A DNA stretch of 64,000 nt, from positions 930,001 through 994,000 of the forward strand of contig OZ024840.1 of NCBI GenBank assembly GCA_964017145.1. Direction: 5' to 3'. A program made the translations under genes and the position numbers. How positions within the stretch are numbered: position 1 is the first letter of the stretch; the number at the start of each line of letters is the position of its first letter. The DNA comes from Agrocybe praecox. Its lineage: Eukaryota > Basidiomycota > Agaricomycetes > Agaricales > Agrocybaceae. Shown here piece after piece: positions 13,945-24,732 of the stretch. The notes beneath the pieces were generated by a model. That model did not search any database, was not told where the DNA came from, and saw only the letters and a program-made list of their open reading frames with translations.

Positions 13945-14834
13945 CTGATTGAGTAGTGATGTGGTTGCTTCTTGAGAATAACGATGATCGATGACCAGGT
14001 AATCTAAAACATAAATTATTAGTCAATGAACAGGACAATAAAATACGCTCAGTGAGATTAACAAGGTGTGGTTTTGACGCCATTAGATGCCTGACGCTGC
14101 AAGTCATTAATCAGTACAAGGAAAGACAACTGACAGCGCAGGCTCACCAAAAAGAAGACATCGCTCGCCAGATAAGAGTACAACGATAGCACCGGACAGC
14201 ATTGAGCCCCACCTCAGCGGGTTCAGAACTAGAGCGACGATGGCATACAACTAGTCCCTACTTCCTCAGCGCTTTCCGAATTAGAGCGACGATGGCATGC
14301 AACTAATCCTTACTAACAGCTGGAGGTGCCACATATCCGGGGCAAGAGACCACACTGGAAGGGGGGTCGGACCCACAACCAGCACAGCCTCATGTTGAGG
14401 GTGTGACCATCTGCCATCCCCAGACCCGTCACCTTGGTTAGAGGGACGAAGTCATTCCCGCGTACTCAGGCTACGAAGGTTGGAATAAAGCGTGTGCTCG
14501 CTGTCTGGGCAAGAGCGTTGAAGACCCTATCTGCATTGGGTGATGAACTGTACTGAGGAGTTGGTTGTGGTAGTACGTTGGCGACGAGCGTAGCGAGTAA
14601 AGATGGATGTTGCATAGAGCGTAACGCAAAGCCCCATTTTCCTGGTGATGGAAGAGGGTAAAGAAGTGATGGGAGTCAAAGGAAAGATGGGCGGGCTTTT
14701 ATATGTTTTCCAAGATCACGAATGTTTAACATATGTTTTTCGCCACGCCAAAATAGCCTTTGGGTGGGTGATGATGTCATTATAACCAAAAGTGGCATCC
14801 GACCTTCCCTTTCAGGAATCCCGCCACACTGCGT
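13945..14834 (-). repeat. Dispersed repeat family, copy A (spliced-looking transcription unit)
   Basis: It is homologous to 42545-43453. On the minus strand there is a TATA box (TATAAAAG, 14696-14703), an ATG at 14615 opening a 49-residue frame that ends at 14466, a splice-donor-like GTGAGC (14142-14147), an acceptor-like TTGCAG before CGTCAGGCATC near 14100, and a second donor/acceptor pair further on. The core 14147-14520 is about 97% identical to copy B, whereas the flanks are much more diverged. The short frame is not kept in copy B, so coding is doubtful. Inside the core, AGAGCGACGATGGCAT occurs twice, about 60 bp apart. It may be a non-coding RNA gene, a decayed gene family or a non-autonomous element; I cannot decide. 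Confidence 0.7.
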
Positions 14835-14934
14835 TTTGACATTTGTTTTCCATCACGCCAGAATATCAAGTAGGTGATGTCACTGTCCGAAAATGGAACC
14901 ATACTTTCCCTTCCAGAAATGCAGCCACCTGCGT
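14725..14934. repeat. Two diverged tandem units of about 100 bp at the edge of copy A
   Basis: Units 14725-14834 and 14835-14934 share ACATNTGTTTTYCRYCACGCCA, then a GATGTCA block, a TTCCCTTYCAG block and GCCACNCTGCGT. Copy B carries only one such unit, so the second arose by local duplication in copy A or was lost from copy B. Confidence 0.6.
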
Positions 14935-15240
14935 CCCACAGGAAGGGTTGGGTTCAACTAGGCCTAGTGGATGAGTTGAGCCTGCTCCTTCTATCTTGTA
15001 AAGTTGAAAAAAACAGGGCAAAAGAGTGCAGAAAGACGCATTTTTTTTTGTCGGATACACGAAACATGATAGTTTTATAAAGGTGCATTAGTCGTCAAAA
15101 TCATTATGGAATTGCCCACAGAAAAGCGGCATCGCTGCATCAGTAAGATGAATTCTGGTATCTAAACTTGGGCTTTATTTGTTTGAGGGAAGTGCTCGGC
15201 CGGACTTCTCATACATCTGAGTTGCTCGCTACGCTCGCAA

Positions 15241-17413
15241 TTATGAGGTTAATGAATTCTCTGCCATCTCTCGAATTCGCTGTCTTTTGATGCGGTGTCG
15301 AGGACCTATGTGAATGGAAAGATAAATCAACGGCAATAAAGTTAAGCAAATGCCACTGAGAATGATATAAGCCCATCCAGTTCCAACTGATTTGATGAGA
15401 GGTTCAATGACAGATACTATTACAGCAGTTAAAGAACATCGAATGAGGTTGTTCTGAAGGTTATTATTCAGCATAAAATCCAAAAAAGTAGCCTGAATGA
15501 CTTACACAGGCTATAACCGATGAGCTTTGCCCAGGTATCAAGTCAATCATGAGAGTGGAAGCTCCGTTCAAGAGAGACATGCCGGTGTACCCAACTGTTT
15601 CCGAGGATTCAATACATGCGACATCGAGAAGACTTAACATACATACCTATAAATTGCAGAACTAGAGGCACTGCGATGTTGACTTGCTTCTGTATGCACC
15701 ATCCATTACCAGCACAGGCAATTGCCAAAAGAACAGCATATAGAGGCATAATTCGAAGGCGTGCCTACAGCGTGGGAGAGTAGGGAGAGCGAGGGGGGGA
15801 ATCAGTGCATTCTATGTCAATTGGGTATGCCTTTATCATATCGTGTCCAACTACATACCTTTTCGAGAGGAAAATTCTCTTCTCTACTAATATCGCACGC
15901 TACATTCTCTTTATCGAAACGACGGGTGGCTTCTATCCTTCGTTTGAAGTGCTGATATTCCATGTCCAGAACCCTTCCGTTGATGAAAGTTCCCATTGTC
16001 ATGCCGCACCCAATGGCCAGGAAACACAAGCCAAGGGTAGTTTGGTTCAAGAAAGGGTAAGCCTTTACAAAAAGAGACGATATCGTGGTCACCACGCCAT
16101 AGAACACTGCGCAAGCCACGGCACTGATTCCCAGCAAGATATCGACATCTATATTGAGGAAAAGACGGAATGGGTTTTTGGGAACTTTCCCGTGCGAATA
16201 AACTTTCACGTTTTTCGAGTACTTTTTTTGTCCTATGACCGGTATTATTGGTTTATACACGAACGAAAGATCTTCGAATTTGCTACTGTCCACTATCGAT
16301 CGTAACGTTTCCGGTTGGAATCTCAATAGAGCGTTAGGATTTAAAGCATTCCTTATAATTTTATTAAAAAGACTCACAAGATTATGACAACGAAGCAGAT
16401 AGATGCCGAGATGCAAAGAAACCAGAAAATGGACCTAAAATGCATCTCAATCTTCAAAACAAAGGATGCTTGTCATGAAGAGCGAACCTCCAACCAAGGT
16501 GGTCCGCAAGTAAACCGCCTATGACAGGTCCTATAGCTGGTCCAACCTATTTGAAACATCAGCGTTTCGGGTTTTACAGAAATGTTTTCGCCCTTCCCCA
16601 AATGAACTTACATTAGGGCCGACGGTAAATAGACCAAAAAAGCCGCCCCTCTCAGCGCGGGTGGAAATATCTCCAACTACACCAGCACCTGACAAGCAAT
16701 TATTCAATACCTTCGTAAAAAAATAAATAGAGAAGATAAATGAGATCAACCTATGGCAATAGTGCTAGCCGATCCCGTCGCTTGTAAGCAGCGGAGCAGC
16801 ATGAGTAGCCAATAATCTGATGTCGAAACACGAGCCAGGCCGACGCAAGATAACGATAGTATTAGCAAGCAGGCTGCAGAGATAGGTCTCCGACCAACGT
16901 GATCGGATACTGGCCCCCATAGCATTGGTGCTATTACATTGTCAAAGTATTCAACTGGAATCACAGACAAGGTAAAGTAGAGAGGCGATCGACGAACCCA
17001 TGCCTTGCAGGACAATGTACATTGTAACCTACCAGATATTTTTCTCAAAACGCACTCTGAAATTAGAACAAAATGTTATCGGTACCGTAAGATTTATCAG
17101 CTCTGTTGACTTGTTAAACGCCAGAGAAATGGTGGGGATTGCTGGATAGTATATGTTCACTGTGAGGGGACTACAAGTGTACTGATTTGAGTATGGCGAT
17201 GACATAGAGGGATAAATATATTTACCTAAACAATCCAACAAAAGCTGTGAAGCCCACTATAAACCATTTCTCGTTCTTGGTGAATCTACTTTCTTCTGAG
17301 GTTGCCCGAGGAGGAGGCTGAGGTGAAGCAGAGCCTGAGACGGGAGTAATAATGGTTTGTAAGTCTGATTCTTTGGTATCTTCACGTTCAAATTCTTGTC
17401 CCTTATCCGACAT
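15241..17413 (-). CDS. MFS transporter, DHA1 (QDR-like) family
   Basis: This is a proton-coupled carrier of the plasma membrane or vacuole, with 12 membrane segments expected. The N-terminus is hydrophilic (MSDKGQEFEREDTKES, Pro/Ser-rich to about residue 45). TM1 starts at NEKWFIVGFTAFVGLF. TM2 carries SPLTVNIYYPAIPTIS. Motif A is GPVSDHVGRRP. TM4-5 reads LLMLLRCLQATGSASTIAIG and GVVGDISTRAERG. The central loop contains PETLRSIV, and TM8-9 includes TTLGLCFLAIGCGMTMGTF followed by NGRVLD, typical of the QDR/dityrosine-carrier branch. The last exon ends HIGPRHRIKRQRIREMAENS. It has about nine short introns. The substrate is unknown. Confidence 0.85.
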
Positions 17414-18037
17414 TATTTTGCATAAGGGTGATATAGGTCGTTAGAAGTCGTGGAATAAGGAAAAGAAAAAGGACATAGGTGTGCATGACAGTAATGACTT
17501 TTATTCATAACTTCGCGAACTAAGTGCCGCCGGATCATCTTTCGATCCGAACTCTAATTATGGCCTTAAAATCCAACGGACCATTCTTCCGTGTGTAAGT
17601 CCGCATCCCGCTGCCTAACCAAGTAATGGGACTGAAGCTTACAGACCAACTTCAAAGGCAACCGAACTTGAACCGAACAGCAAAGAGCATGCTTCAACAC
17701 TTAATACTTATCCACCTATGAGAATTTGGGAGCAAAATGTCTTGCCCTTCCAGTTTATGTGGCAAGCCGTTAATAAATGTACGTAGAAAGGATTCCTCTA
17801 ACAGTGTGCAACGGAATGGAGGAAAATGTGAAAAGAGCCATTCGTACTCGCCAAATAGATGAATAACTTCAAACCATTCTAAGAAATAGTGCTATGCTAC
17901 TTATAGTAAACAGATGGAACGGCTGTTGAGGGTCATTTTATTTCTTTGCCCGCTAATTTCTGATCGCGATTTAGACGCAACCGAAAAGCTCATTTCAATT
18001 GCAATGAAGCAGTTATGAGGCGAAACTAAAGGTGAGA
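17414..18037. other. Intergenic region upstream of the DHA1 gene
   Basis: No coding, RNA or repeat feature was recognised in about 620 bp. It must contain the promoter of the leftward MFS gene. Confidence 0.4.
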
Positions 18038-18408
18038 ATGCCCTTGTAAGCTACCTATTCATTACTCAGGTTCTCTGCTTTCGTTTTTGAGTTCCTCTTC
18101 AAGCTTCTAGTTCCCTGATCAGGGTATCAGCTTCTACTATCCACTGTTATGGCGGTACCCTTACATTTTGCGACGCCGTTGTTCAAGGTGAAAACCCTCA
18201 GGGACCCACGCCCCGTAAGTAGCTTTTAACATACAGTGAATCAGCCTTGTCGATAACATATTTCATAGTTAACTGCCAGAAATTTAAGAATGAATGCGGG
18301 CTAGGACAAAAGTTGTGTGGAAATTGTGAGTTTTTTCTTGGAGTACAAGTCAATTTTAGAGGTACTAACGTTCCCTCGTCAGACGTCGTCGGGGACCAAA
18401 TGCACTAA
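18038..18408 (+). CDS. Possible small Cys-rich protein (weak candidate)
   Basis: A phase-consistent four-exon model can be built: a short first exon (ATGCCCTT), then STIHCYGGTLTFCDAVV, then NCQKFKNECGLGQKLCGN, then YVVGDQMH and a stop, about 60 residues with six Cys. Introns have GTAAGC, GTAAGT and GTGAGT donors. No signal peptide is visible in this model, though an upstream exon could supply one. The density of Cys codons and good donors is the only support. It may be chance. Confidence 0.25.
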
Positions 18409-18877
18409 CCCAGTATGTTACTAGAACTTTGTGCCTCACAAACCGTACTGGAAGTAGACGTGCTATAAATAGGTATACCAGGCGGACCGTCAGCGCGTCC
18501 ACTTCGAGCCTTGTTTCTATATCTGACTACACCATAGCTAAACACAATATGCCAATGAGAGCGGCCTCTGTTAACATCTCTCGGACAGAAAGCGTGGTGC
18601 GCTTGATGATCCCGTTACCGGAAACCGGCACCATCGGAGGCTGTGCCCAACATATGTAACATCGTTACCTAGATCACTGTTCCGTTCGAACGTCCTGGTC
18701 GACTTCCACACACATACCACTTGCGCATCGCAATCCTTCGGCTGGTCCTGGACAGAAGACGGTATTTCACGAACGGCAGGCCCATTCGGATATCCACACG
18801 AAATACCTCGTCGTATTCTCTTGAACGGTTGTTAAAAGTTTATTGAAGAAAACCAAAACAACAGAAACAGCACCATC

Positions 18878-19408
18878 ATGACAGTAATCATCGAAAATCA
18901 CCCATTTTCCAAGCTAGCGAAGCAGATCGACAACATTCTATGGGCATCCATTATCCTTTCGACTGCTGTGGCGGCTCTGTCGCTCATGAACATGGGTCGT
19001 CTTTCGCTATTCATGGCACCCATTATGTTCCTCATCACTCTACTACACAATTTCGTTCTCCTCAGGCTCGCCTCAATGAATCGAAAGCTCCCTTCCGAGT
19101 CTCTGGCCAACAAGATCCCACCAACCGCGACCAAAGCGAATATCATCATTACATGGATATTAGCTGTACTCTGGACGTTCACAGTGTGTTTGATCATAAT
19201 AGTCTCTGTGATCATCATGAGCTCGGGGCAGTTCGAAGGCTGGGAGAGGTTGGCAGGGTATATCGAACTTCCATTCGTCGTTGCGGAGGGTGGGCTGCTG
19301 GTCGTCTTGGCGTTGAAGTGCAGAAAGCAAAGGAGGAGCAGTATTGTCGAGCCTGAGCGGGTGGATTGGCAGCATTACGGCCACCCTCAACCGGGTATGG
19401 CAGCATGA
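18878..19408 (+). CDS. Four-helix integral membrane protein, unknown function (paralogue 1)
   Basis: A single exon of 176 residues. The start MTVIIENHPFSKLAKQ is the first ATG and is followed by four hydrophobic segments near residues 23-42, 46-67, 87-111 and 124-146. A basic C-terminal tail follows (KCRKQRRSSIVEPERV). The fourth helix, ELPFVVAEGGLLVVLALKC, aligns with the same helix of the gene at 20128 (LPFIEVGFAVLEVGVMAYTA). I recognise no characterised family; small membrane proteins of this layout are frequent in mushroom genomes. It is the first gene of a tandem pair in the same direction. Confidence 0.7.
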   Translation: MTVIIENHPFSKLAKQIDNILWASIILSTAVAALSLMNMGRLSLFMAPIMFLITLLHNFVLLRLASMNRKLPSESLANKIPPTATKANIIITWILAVLWTFTVCLIIIVSVIIMSSGQFEGWERLAGYIELPFVVAEGGLLVVLALKCRKQRRSSIVEPERVDWQHYGHPQPGMAA

Positions 19409-20127
19409 TTTAACAAGGAGTTTAAGAGGTGAGTGCGTTCAGGATGCACATTCATTGAAAGTACATGTGCTGATCAAGGTGTTCATGTTCTAGATATATG
19501 TTTCCAGACTGTCATGTTGCGCAGAAATAAAGAATATACGCTGGACGTATTTTTAAATCTCTCCATTCTGACTGAATTGACGCCTCTTCGACAATGCTCA
19601 AATATGCCAAAGGCCTGTCATTTGTATGAAGATTTTGCCAACCACAATGCTGCCTAGTACGCATCGAGTACGATTAGGATGCAATGTACATGTCGCGGCT
19701 ATCGCAGGCCCGTACAATAGGCTTCACTTTGGCATCTCCTAGCTTTCGAAAATGGAATTAAGCATCGTTTTATGAGACTTGCTCCTGTTTTCTTGCTGTA
19801 GTAAAAGCAAGCTCAAAAAACTTCAAAGCGCTACAGAGCTTTATTACTTTGTGATAAGATGTGTTGTCGGTTAAATGAGCCTGCGAATTTTATATGAAAC
19901 GCCCCATCGCTCGGAGTTTATCATAGCAACCCTCCGTGCAGGAGGCTGTGCAGGTATAAAGTACATGAAGCGCCGCGTCCGTGAGATGTTTCTTCAGGCT
20001 GGCCCTCTACATCGAATCCTGTCGACCAGATTTTTTGACTACTCAAGCTCAAGTCTCAATCCAAGCTCGACCTCTATTACGAATTACGGATCACAAAAAA
20101 ACCAGAAATCAGAAAATACATCCAATC
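19409..20127. other. Spacer between tandem membrane-protein genes
   Basis: About 720 bp without a supported gene. Two overlapping open frames reading into the next gene appear only because no stop codon lies upstream of its ATG. Confidence 0.4.
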
Positions 20128-20802
20128 ATGTCCATGCGCACACCCATTCCACAAAGCGTAGCTGCAGAAGCTAATGCATGGGACGATCGCCCTAGACCAG
20201 TAAGCCCAGCTGGATCGACCACGTCCACACTCACACCATCTCTGAACGCCAACCAACAACAACAACGGCAAATCCCAAAATACCAACAAGAGCAATACAA
20301 CCACCCCGCACCGCACATCCAGCGACAGATCCAAGCGCTGCTCTACACCGCCCTCGTGCTCGGGTTCCTCGCGAACCTCTCATCCTTCATCACCTACACG
20401 TTCTTCAGCGCATTCACCACGCCCACGCTGTTCCTGCTCACCATCACCTTTGCAGCGGTCGTGCTCGTCTACATGCGCAAGGAGGCCAGAGCAGACCCGG
20501 CGATCCGGCATGCTAACGGCTTCCGCATGCCTACGTCCGCGCAGACCGCGACGATCGCTTGTGCGTGGTGTCTCGCTGTTGGGTGGGCCATCGTCGTCGG
20601 TATCATCCTCGTGGTGTATTTCCTCCTCAAGGACGCGGACGAGAGGATTAATTTCCAAAGGGCACAGTATGAGCGAGTCTTACCGTTCATCGAGGTAGGC
20701 TTTGCGGTGCTGGAGGTTGGTGTTATGGCGTACACTGCCGTGCTGTGCATGAAGGAGAAGAGGGCGGTTATCAATTTCAGAGCGTCCCAGATTACGTGGT
20801 AG
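20128..20802 (+). CDS. Four-helix integral membrane protein, unknown function (paralogue 2)
   Basis: A single exon of 224 residues if translation starts at MSMRTPIPQSVAAEAN; the frame stays open upstream, so the start is chosen as the first ATG after a noncoding-looking leader. Residues 1-70 are hydrophilic, rich in Pro, Gln and Ser, with a Gln run (NANQQQQRQIPKYQQEQ). Four membrane helices follow: QALLYTALVLGFLANLSSFI, TPTLFLLTITFAAVVLVYM, TIACAWCLAVGWAIVVGIIL with its extension, and LPFIEVGFAVLEVGVMAYTA. Helix order and the helix-4 sequence make it a paralogue of the gene at 18878, with an added N-terminal tail. The coding sequence is clearly more GC-rich than the flanks. Function unknown. 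Confidence 0.75.
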   Translation: MSMRTPIPQSVAAEANAWDDRPRPVSPAGSTTSTLTPSLNANQQQQRQIPKYQQEQYNHPAPHIQRQIQALLYTALVLGFLANLSSFITYTFFSAFTTPTLFLLTITFAAVVLVYMRKEARADPAIRHANGFRMPTSAQTATIACAWCLAVGWAIVVGIILVVYFLLKDADERINFQRAQYERVLPFIEVGFAVLEVGVMAYTAVLCMKEKRAVINFRASQITW

Positions 20803-23800
20803 ATTTAAGAGGGGCAAGTGGAGAGATGTGTATGGTTTAGGTTTGTATGATCTTTTTTGTATTTGTAATTTCTGTAGTAGTAGGGAATGACAATGAGCGC
20901 TCGTTGAGTACTGCGTGCTTGACATGTATGAGGTTTTTTCGTGTGTGTGCGCCACACATGGTTGTTCCAACTGATTCCTAAATTTAGAAGGTACTACTTA
21001 CCCTATTCTCAATCGTTTCCAATCACTGGCTTACAAGGTATGGGATATTTCTCCGCCATCCAGTTCTTTCCCTACGAGAGTTTAAGTACCCCTACAGGAG
21101 TAATCAATTCTATCCAGCATGCTCCTTCCCACTTCGGTCTACCCCGTTCTTTAGACTATCCTCTGGCTAAACACCCTCTAAATCAGCATCAGGAGACTTC
21201 TTCAAAGCGCTACAGACGCCGACGAACGTTCATGACATGGACGATTTAGCATGGACGAAGTTATTCCTTCAAGTCAAATTCGGCGTTGAATACGTTACGT
21301 TTATTCAATGCGGCAACCTGTAGCTGAAAACCCTCTCAAATACATACCATGCCATTCTCTCGGTACCGTTGATACTGAGTACGTTAATATAATAATATAT
21401 ACTAGAACTTTCTTTGTTCTGACAGTAACCTCTGGCTGAATCCCCTCAGAGAAATTTGTATGCCGGTATGTTGTTTTTGCTGTTGTTCGCTGTGGGTGCC
21501 ACTGAATTTTGGACATCCAATTTGACATGGAAGCTGATCTTACGAATAGTGGCACAAGTTGATCATGAGTAAAAAAAGGACTAATGTTTTTATATTCAAA
21601 AGTTCAAATAAACTCTTACGTTTATTTTCTCCTGCGTACAAGTATTTTTGTACAATGTTGTGCCTACCCGCCCGCCGGACCTTGTGACCTTCATGTTTCC
21701 TATGTTCTATGTTTAAATTTCTTCTTCACGAACGAGCGAGCAGAATCAGAAGCTAGCTAATTCAAAGCGCCGTATAACCCGTACTAGTAGTACGCGCATC
21801 TCGGTGACTAGGGAGAGGTTTGATTTTGATTTTTAGGCTCATTCAGTGCTTCGTTGGCTTTAAATTCATATTCAATGGATTAAGTTGGGGAAGAACTTTC
21901 TTCGTGCGTACGTACTCCCCAGTGTGATACTATCAACGTTCGAAGATAACATAAACATAAACATAAACCTGAAAAGATCCTCATTGCAAGGGGGTTGCAC
22001 GAGCATCAGCCGTTGATCATGGAATACATACATAGTACTTACATACTATGGAATAGAGCAGTTTCCGTGTGTTTAAAATCACCGGCTTACTTATATATCG
22101 TACTAAGTATTCAGTCAAGTGTTAATTCAGCCGAGCGTTGACGTTGTGATCGATGCCAAGCTGATATGTATGTCCTTTATCCCCGTCCCGGGACGCTGTG
22201 AAAAGGAGGGGCCAATTAACTCTGCCGTGATGATAGTCATGCTCATTTTTCTCGCTCCCCTTGCTATCCATTTTAGTGGTAGCTCTTCGGTGATTAATAC
22301 TCGAGCCTCTCCCCGAGGGCCGACGACGAGAGGAGAATGGGGGAGGCGAGTGAAGGTTTCAAGCTTAAGGCCGGCATGTTACCTGAAAATTCCGAAAGAA
22401 TCCGGGGATTTTTATTTTTATATCCTAGTAAAATATGTAGCAGATAAGATAGTAGATCCCTGTATTTGAGTAAGTATTTCAATTTTCGTCACAGGCTTGT
22501 CCTTCTTCGGCATTTCTAACTTCTGCTAAGGGGTATAAGTGAGTGTAACTCGTATCAAAGAACGAATGGGTTATTTAGATGTGGTGATAAGAATGAACGT
22601 TTTATTCGAAAGACCGTCGCCGACCAAGTAGGTAGCTGATATCAGGAAGACGATAGCGGATGATAATTAAATAAAAATATCAATCTACAGTGCCTAAGGC
22701 ATGCATGGGAACATGCATCCGATCAGCCCCCTTTAGTCTGCCGCCTGCATCGACGCAAGGTCGTTGTTCCAACTTCCCCGGGATGTCGTTCGTCGTTTCT
22801 GGAATCCGAACAGAAGCGTCGCGGTGAAGGGGACCATGTTATGTGTGGCAAATCAGTGCATCTTCCAAGCATGAAAGGAAGGTGTTTCACGTAATTCTGG
22901 TATGTGTGCTAGATTACATGCGTTGACTACCCACATTGCAGTGTGATATCGATGTCAATGTGAATTTTATGGGAAGGAAAGAACGAATCTTATCGTAAGC
23001 CATGGCTAGCCGAGCGTGTCCCCTCCGAGAAGGATGATTCTTGTGTCTTAATCATATCAGTGTGAGAGTGACTAACATCGTCTAGGGATGGGGATGCATC
23101 TTGACTCTTGATGTGTCCCAATACACTGATACATATTTACCTACCGACATACATGTAAGTATTATGCAACAAACGCACACATCATACGTACTTACATACA
23201 TGCATGCCACTCAGTGGATTCTCCCGCACTCTGTTCCCTAAAGAAATGCCCTGTTTTATTTTGTTCGCAGAGGGATTTATGCCGTTTGAAGATGATTCAG
23301 ATGTCTAATAATGACATGTGGATTTCGAGCACGCAGGGTTACGTTCTGACTAAACGCACTTCCGACTCCTTATGTACACATTCGTGATCATGGGCAGGGT
23401 AGCTCAGGTAGCCGCAGCCGCAGGCGTGGCCGTAAGCAGCCTTTGCCAACTTGGGGTCGGGGTCACATGGAGTAAGGGAATGTATGTATTCAGATTGCAA
23501 TGGATGACGGTGGCGGAGCGTCCAGCGGAGTCTTTGGTTGGGGTTTGTTGGATACATGGAATGCACGTAGTAGTGGTAAGTATAAAACCTATCCACCTGG
23601 CTCGATGGAGGAAGTAGACGTCTGGAAGTGATTCAACATGATTTGTGCGACGAATGGCATTATTATCAAATCTTCCGTCGTGGATACCCAGCGAGGGAAG
23701 CCCGGATATTTTGTGTGTCCATTGCCAGCGCAGCTGCGAGAAAGCAGGAAGGAACATTGAATTGCAAGGAACCTGGAATAATTGATTTGTTATCGAGGAA

Positions 23801-24732
23801 AAAGATCTGCGACGCGGATGACGTCAGCGTTGGTATGATAGTGAAAAAAAAAAACAGCGCAGGATCCGAGCGGTGGTCTACACAATACCCATCTAGCCCA
23901 TTCCGTAGGAGTATGTATAGAACGGAAAAATAGTGCGAACGCTGACCGAAGTCGTCGTTGAAAGGAAAATGCCATCTCCAGGAAAGGAAAATAATTTGCA
24001 ATAGAAGCCCTTTGTTGCATAAGACCTTGACCGCTGAGAAGACACGAGAAAATTATCGATGTAAAAGATCACAAGGCCTAGCATCGTGTTTTTTGAGAGG
24101 TCTCGGAGTTTGGATGCCTGAGATGCCCAGTGTTGAGTAGTTGGAAAACCATCAAAACTATCAGCGGGTGGCCGGAGAGCCCAAAATGACAGCGAGAATA
24201 AGGAAATTAACATATAAAATGTTAATGAGCTCGTCTAAAGGAACCAGGATGCATGGCATTTACTATGTAGTCCAGAGGAAAAAGAGAAGATTTTTTTTTC
24301 CGTGTCGCACGTGGGATTTGTCGAAATTCCCGCTGACACATAAGGCAGCGGTTGTTTCTTCCTCTTCCTACTACCACCACCATCTCAAATACACCGTAGT
24401 CAGAAACACAGAAGACGGTAGCGCGGGGGCGCTTCGCTGCCATCTCACTTTTATCCCACGTCCGTCTTTTTTCCTCCTTGTTCTTGTATCCTTCTAATCT
24501 CCCTATTTTAGCTTTCCAGCACCCAAAAACTCTTTTTGAACGTGTTGTACACCATGTTTTTATCGCTATAAAGCCAACACCACCATCCATCAACACCTGT
24601 TGTTGCCAGCTCACCTCACGTACTTCATACCCTCGACAGCTTACAAAAGAACATCCTTAATCATCCAAATCCATCCTACATTTCTACTTGATACACACCA
24701 CCACATCACCAGCATCTTTTAATTCAGCATCA
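20803..24732. other. Long gene-free region (about 3.9 kb)
   Basis: Open frames are short, overlap on both strands and match nothing I know. Visible features are AT-rich tracts, short runs of ACATAA near 21950-21968, repeated ACATAC/CATGC words at about 23120-23210, and a CT-rich stretch at 24340-24680 that is probably the leader of the downstream kinase. No tRNA or terminal inverted repeats were recognised. Confidence 0.5.

Noticed and set aside
14466..14615. Mating pheromone precursor in repeat copy A
   Set aside because: The length is suitable, but the frame ends TFVA without a Cys for prenylation, it is broken in copy B, and no STE3-type receptor gene is present nearby.
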